NCBI GenBank assembly: GCA_002025645.1
Contig: CP018783.1
Location: 806,001-870,000 of the forward strand
Direction of reading: 5' to 3'
From: Curtobacterium pusillum
Lineage (GTDB): Bacteria; Actinomycetota; Actinomycetes; Actinomycetales; Microbacteriaceae
Length of the DNA stretch: 64,000 nucleotides
In this document: positions 62,790-64,000 of the stretch, piece after piece
Position numbering within the stretch: position 1 is the first letter of the stretch
How the letters are laid out: each line of letters starts with the position of its first letter
Position numbers and translations under genes: made by a program
Notes under the pieces: generated by a model
Told to the model about the DNA's origin: nothing
Databases searched by the model: none
Seen by the model: the letters and a program-made list of their open reading frames with translations, nothing else

Positions 62790-64000
62790 GTGACCTCCGA
62801 GACCCCTGGACCCAGCGGCATCCTCCCCGAGGACCTGATCGTCACGCTCCGGGTCCTCGAGCAGATGCCGTCGATCGACGAGTCGCACCCCGACTTCGTG
62901 CGGGTCCGCCAGGCGACGGCGAAGATGTTCAAGGCCGTGAAGCGAGCGCACCGCCTCGAGAAGCGGGCGGTCATCGCCGAAGCGGATCGCCGGGTGATCG
63001 CCGCGACGGCGACCGGGGCCGCCGATCGGATCGACGACGAGACGCGCGGGGTCCCGATCCGCTCCTCGACCACGGCGCTGACCGCGGGCACCCTGCTGAA
63101 GTCGCGCCCGTGCTACATGTGCAAGCAGCAGTACACGGTCGTCGACGCCTTCTACCACCAGCTCTGCCCCTCGTGCGCGGCGATGAGCCACGCCAAGCGT
63201 GACGCCCGGACCGACCTGAGCGGCAAGCGGGCGCTGCTCACCGGCGGTCGGGCGAAGATCGGCATGTACATCGCGCTCCGGCTCCTGCGAGACGGCGCGC
63301 ACACCACCATCACGACGCGGTTCCCGCGTGACGCAGTCCGCCGGTTCACGAGCCTCCCGGACTCCGCCGAGTGGATCTCGCGCCTCAAGGTCGTCGGCAT
63401 CGACCTCCGCGACCCCGCTCAGGTCATCGGTCTCGCCGACGACGTCGCCGCGGCAGGCCCGCTCGACATCCTGATCAACAACGCCACCCAGACCGTGCGC
63501 CGGTCGACCGGCGCGTACCAGCCCCTCGTCGACGCCGAACTCGCGCCGCTGCCGGACGGTCCGCTGCCCGAGCTCGTGACCTTCGGCCACACGAACGACC
63601 AGCACCCGCAGGCGCTCGCCCACTCGGTCTCGGCGCACCCGATCCTGGCCGCGGCCGCCGCCCGGGCCGACGAGCTCACCGAGCTTGCCATGGCTCCGGG
63701 GTCCAGCTCGCTCGAACGCCTCGCCACGGGCACCGCGATCGACGCCGGCGGACTCGTCCCGGACCTGCACGACGTGAACTCCTGGACGCAGCACGTCGAC
63801 GAGGTCGACCCCCTCGAGATGCTCGAGGTGCAGCTGGCCAACACCACGGCGCCGTTCATCCTCATCTCCAAGCTCCGTCCCGCCCTGGCGGCGAGCCCAT
63901 CGGACCGGACGTACGTGGTGAACGTCAGTGCCATGGAAGGAGTGTTCGGCCGCGCCTACAAGGGACCGGGGCACCCTCACACGAACATGGCGAAGGCCGC
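62790..64000 (+). CDS. SDR with N-terminal zinc ribbon, 3' end outside window
   Basis: Begins at GTG 62790 and runs open to the window edge (403 codons). Residues 1-95 are mostly helical and charged. A four-Cys ribbon follows (CYMC...CPSC, spacing C-x2-C-x15-C-x2-C, about 108-130), then an SDR domain from about 145: RALLTGGRAKIGMYIALRLL (TGGRxKIG), ILINNATQTVRR, VVNVSAMEG near 390 and GHPHTNMAKAA at the edge, where Asn-Met-Ala-Lys suggests a missing or shifted catalytic Tyr. Last visible gene of the DUF6421 operon. Confidence 0.8.
   Translation, partial: MTSETPGPSGILPEDLIVTLRVLEQMPSIDESHPDFVRVRQATAKMFKAVKRAHRLEKRAVIAEADRRVIAATATGAADRIDDETRGVPIRSSTTALTAGTLLKSRPCYMCKQQYTVVDAFYHQLCPSCAAMSHAKRDARTDLSGKRALLTGGRAKIGMYIALRLLRDGAHTTITTRFPRDAVRRFTSLPDSAEWISRLKVVGIDLRDPAQVIGLADDVAAAGPLDILINNATQTVRRSTGAYQPLVDAELAPLPDGPLPELVTFGHTNDQHPQALAHSVSAHPILAAAAARADELTELAMAPGSSSLERLATGTAIDAGGLVPDLHDVNSWTQHVDEVDPLEMLEVQLANTTAPFILISKLRPALAASPSDRTYVVNVSAMEGVFGRAYKGPGHPHTNMAKA

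Noticed and set aside
1..64000. tRNA, rRNA or tmRNA genes
   Set aside because: No cloverleaf-like or rRNA-like segment was recognised in the gaps by eye; a covariance scan was not possible.

Overview
The window is 64 kb of very GC-rich DNA with dense, often overlapping genes (GTGA/ATGA junctions are common). It carries an actinobacterial housekeeping backbone: lsr2, DUF2469, rplS-lepB-rnhB, smc, ffh/ftsY, leuCD-murA-plsC-gpsA-ddl. Protein content (Lsr2, DivIVA-type proteins, DUF3515, DUF6421) and gene order fit the Microbacteriaceae. The operon at 21-28.6 kb, read as a cyclohexanecarboxyl-CoA (CHC-CoA) pathway, points to Curtobacterium, because omega-cyclohexyl fatty acids are a known chemotaxonomic marker of Curtobacterium pusillum. 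The genus call is inference; no rRNA or tRNA gene was recognised.

Layout. 0-3.9 kb: a coiled-coil protein cut by the window edge, an alpha/beta hydrolase, a small zinc-ribbon protein, a transglycosylase-like cell-wall protein and a DivIVA-repeat protein. 3.9-8.4 kb: rpsB-tsf-pyrH-frr-cdsA (minus strand). 8.4-10.9 kb: a sugar-porter MFS permease and a divergent M23 lipoprotein. 10.9-17.9 kb (minus): rplS-lepB-rnhB-DUF2469-lsr2-yraN-comM-dprA-xerC. 18.1-21.0 kb: map, then rpsP-KH-rimM-trmD (minus).

21.2-28.6 kb (minus): a four-gene operon whose first gene fuses an EPSP-synthase-like domain to an acyl-CoA ligase, followed by an acyl-CoA dehydrogenase, an enoyl-reductase-type SDR and a 2,4-dienoyl-CoA reductase-like flavoenzyme. 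This is the gene set of the shikimate-to-CHC-CoA pathway known from the ansatrienin and phoslactomycin clusters of Streptomyces. With no polyketide synthase in view, the likely use is as starter unit for omega-cyclohexyl membrane fatty acids. The operon sits in the usual ffh-rpsP interval, next to a carboxylate-amine ligase gene and a 500-bp tract of tandem repeats.

30.4-46.9 kb: ffh, VOC protein, lipB-lipA, a 52-residue membrane protein, ftsY, a TerC gene behind a yybP-ykoY manganese riboswitch, then coaD-yceD-rpmF-rnc-mutM-smc, recG and rsmD. 46.9-55 kb: thiL and a DUF3515 lipoprotein sharing a 24-bp divergent promoter, then leuC-leuD-murA-plsC-gpsA-ddl. 55-59.4 kb: FUSC transporter, phosphoglycerate-mutase-like protein, tandem crcB genes with a possible fluoride riboswitch, RidA protein and a second TerC. 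59.5-64 kb: a tightly coupled uncharacterised operon of DUF6421, SDR, threonine-aldolase-like enzyme and an SDR with an N-terminal zinc ribbon, cut by the window end.

Many gene ends carry a family of near-identical palindromic hairpins (best example a perfect 52-bp palindrome at 36851-36902) that look like bidirectional terminators but are conserved in sequence as well as structure.
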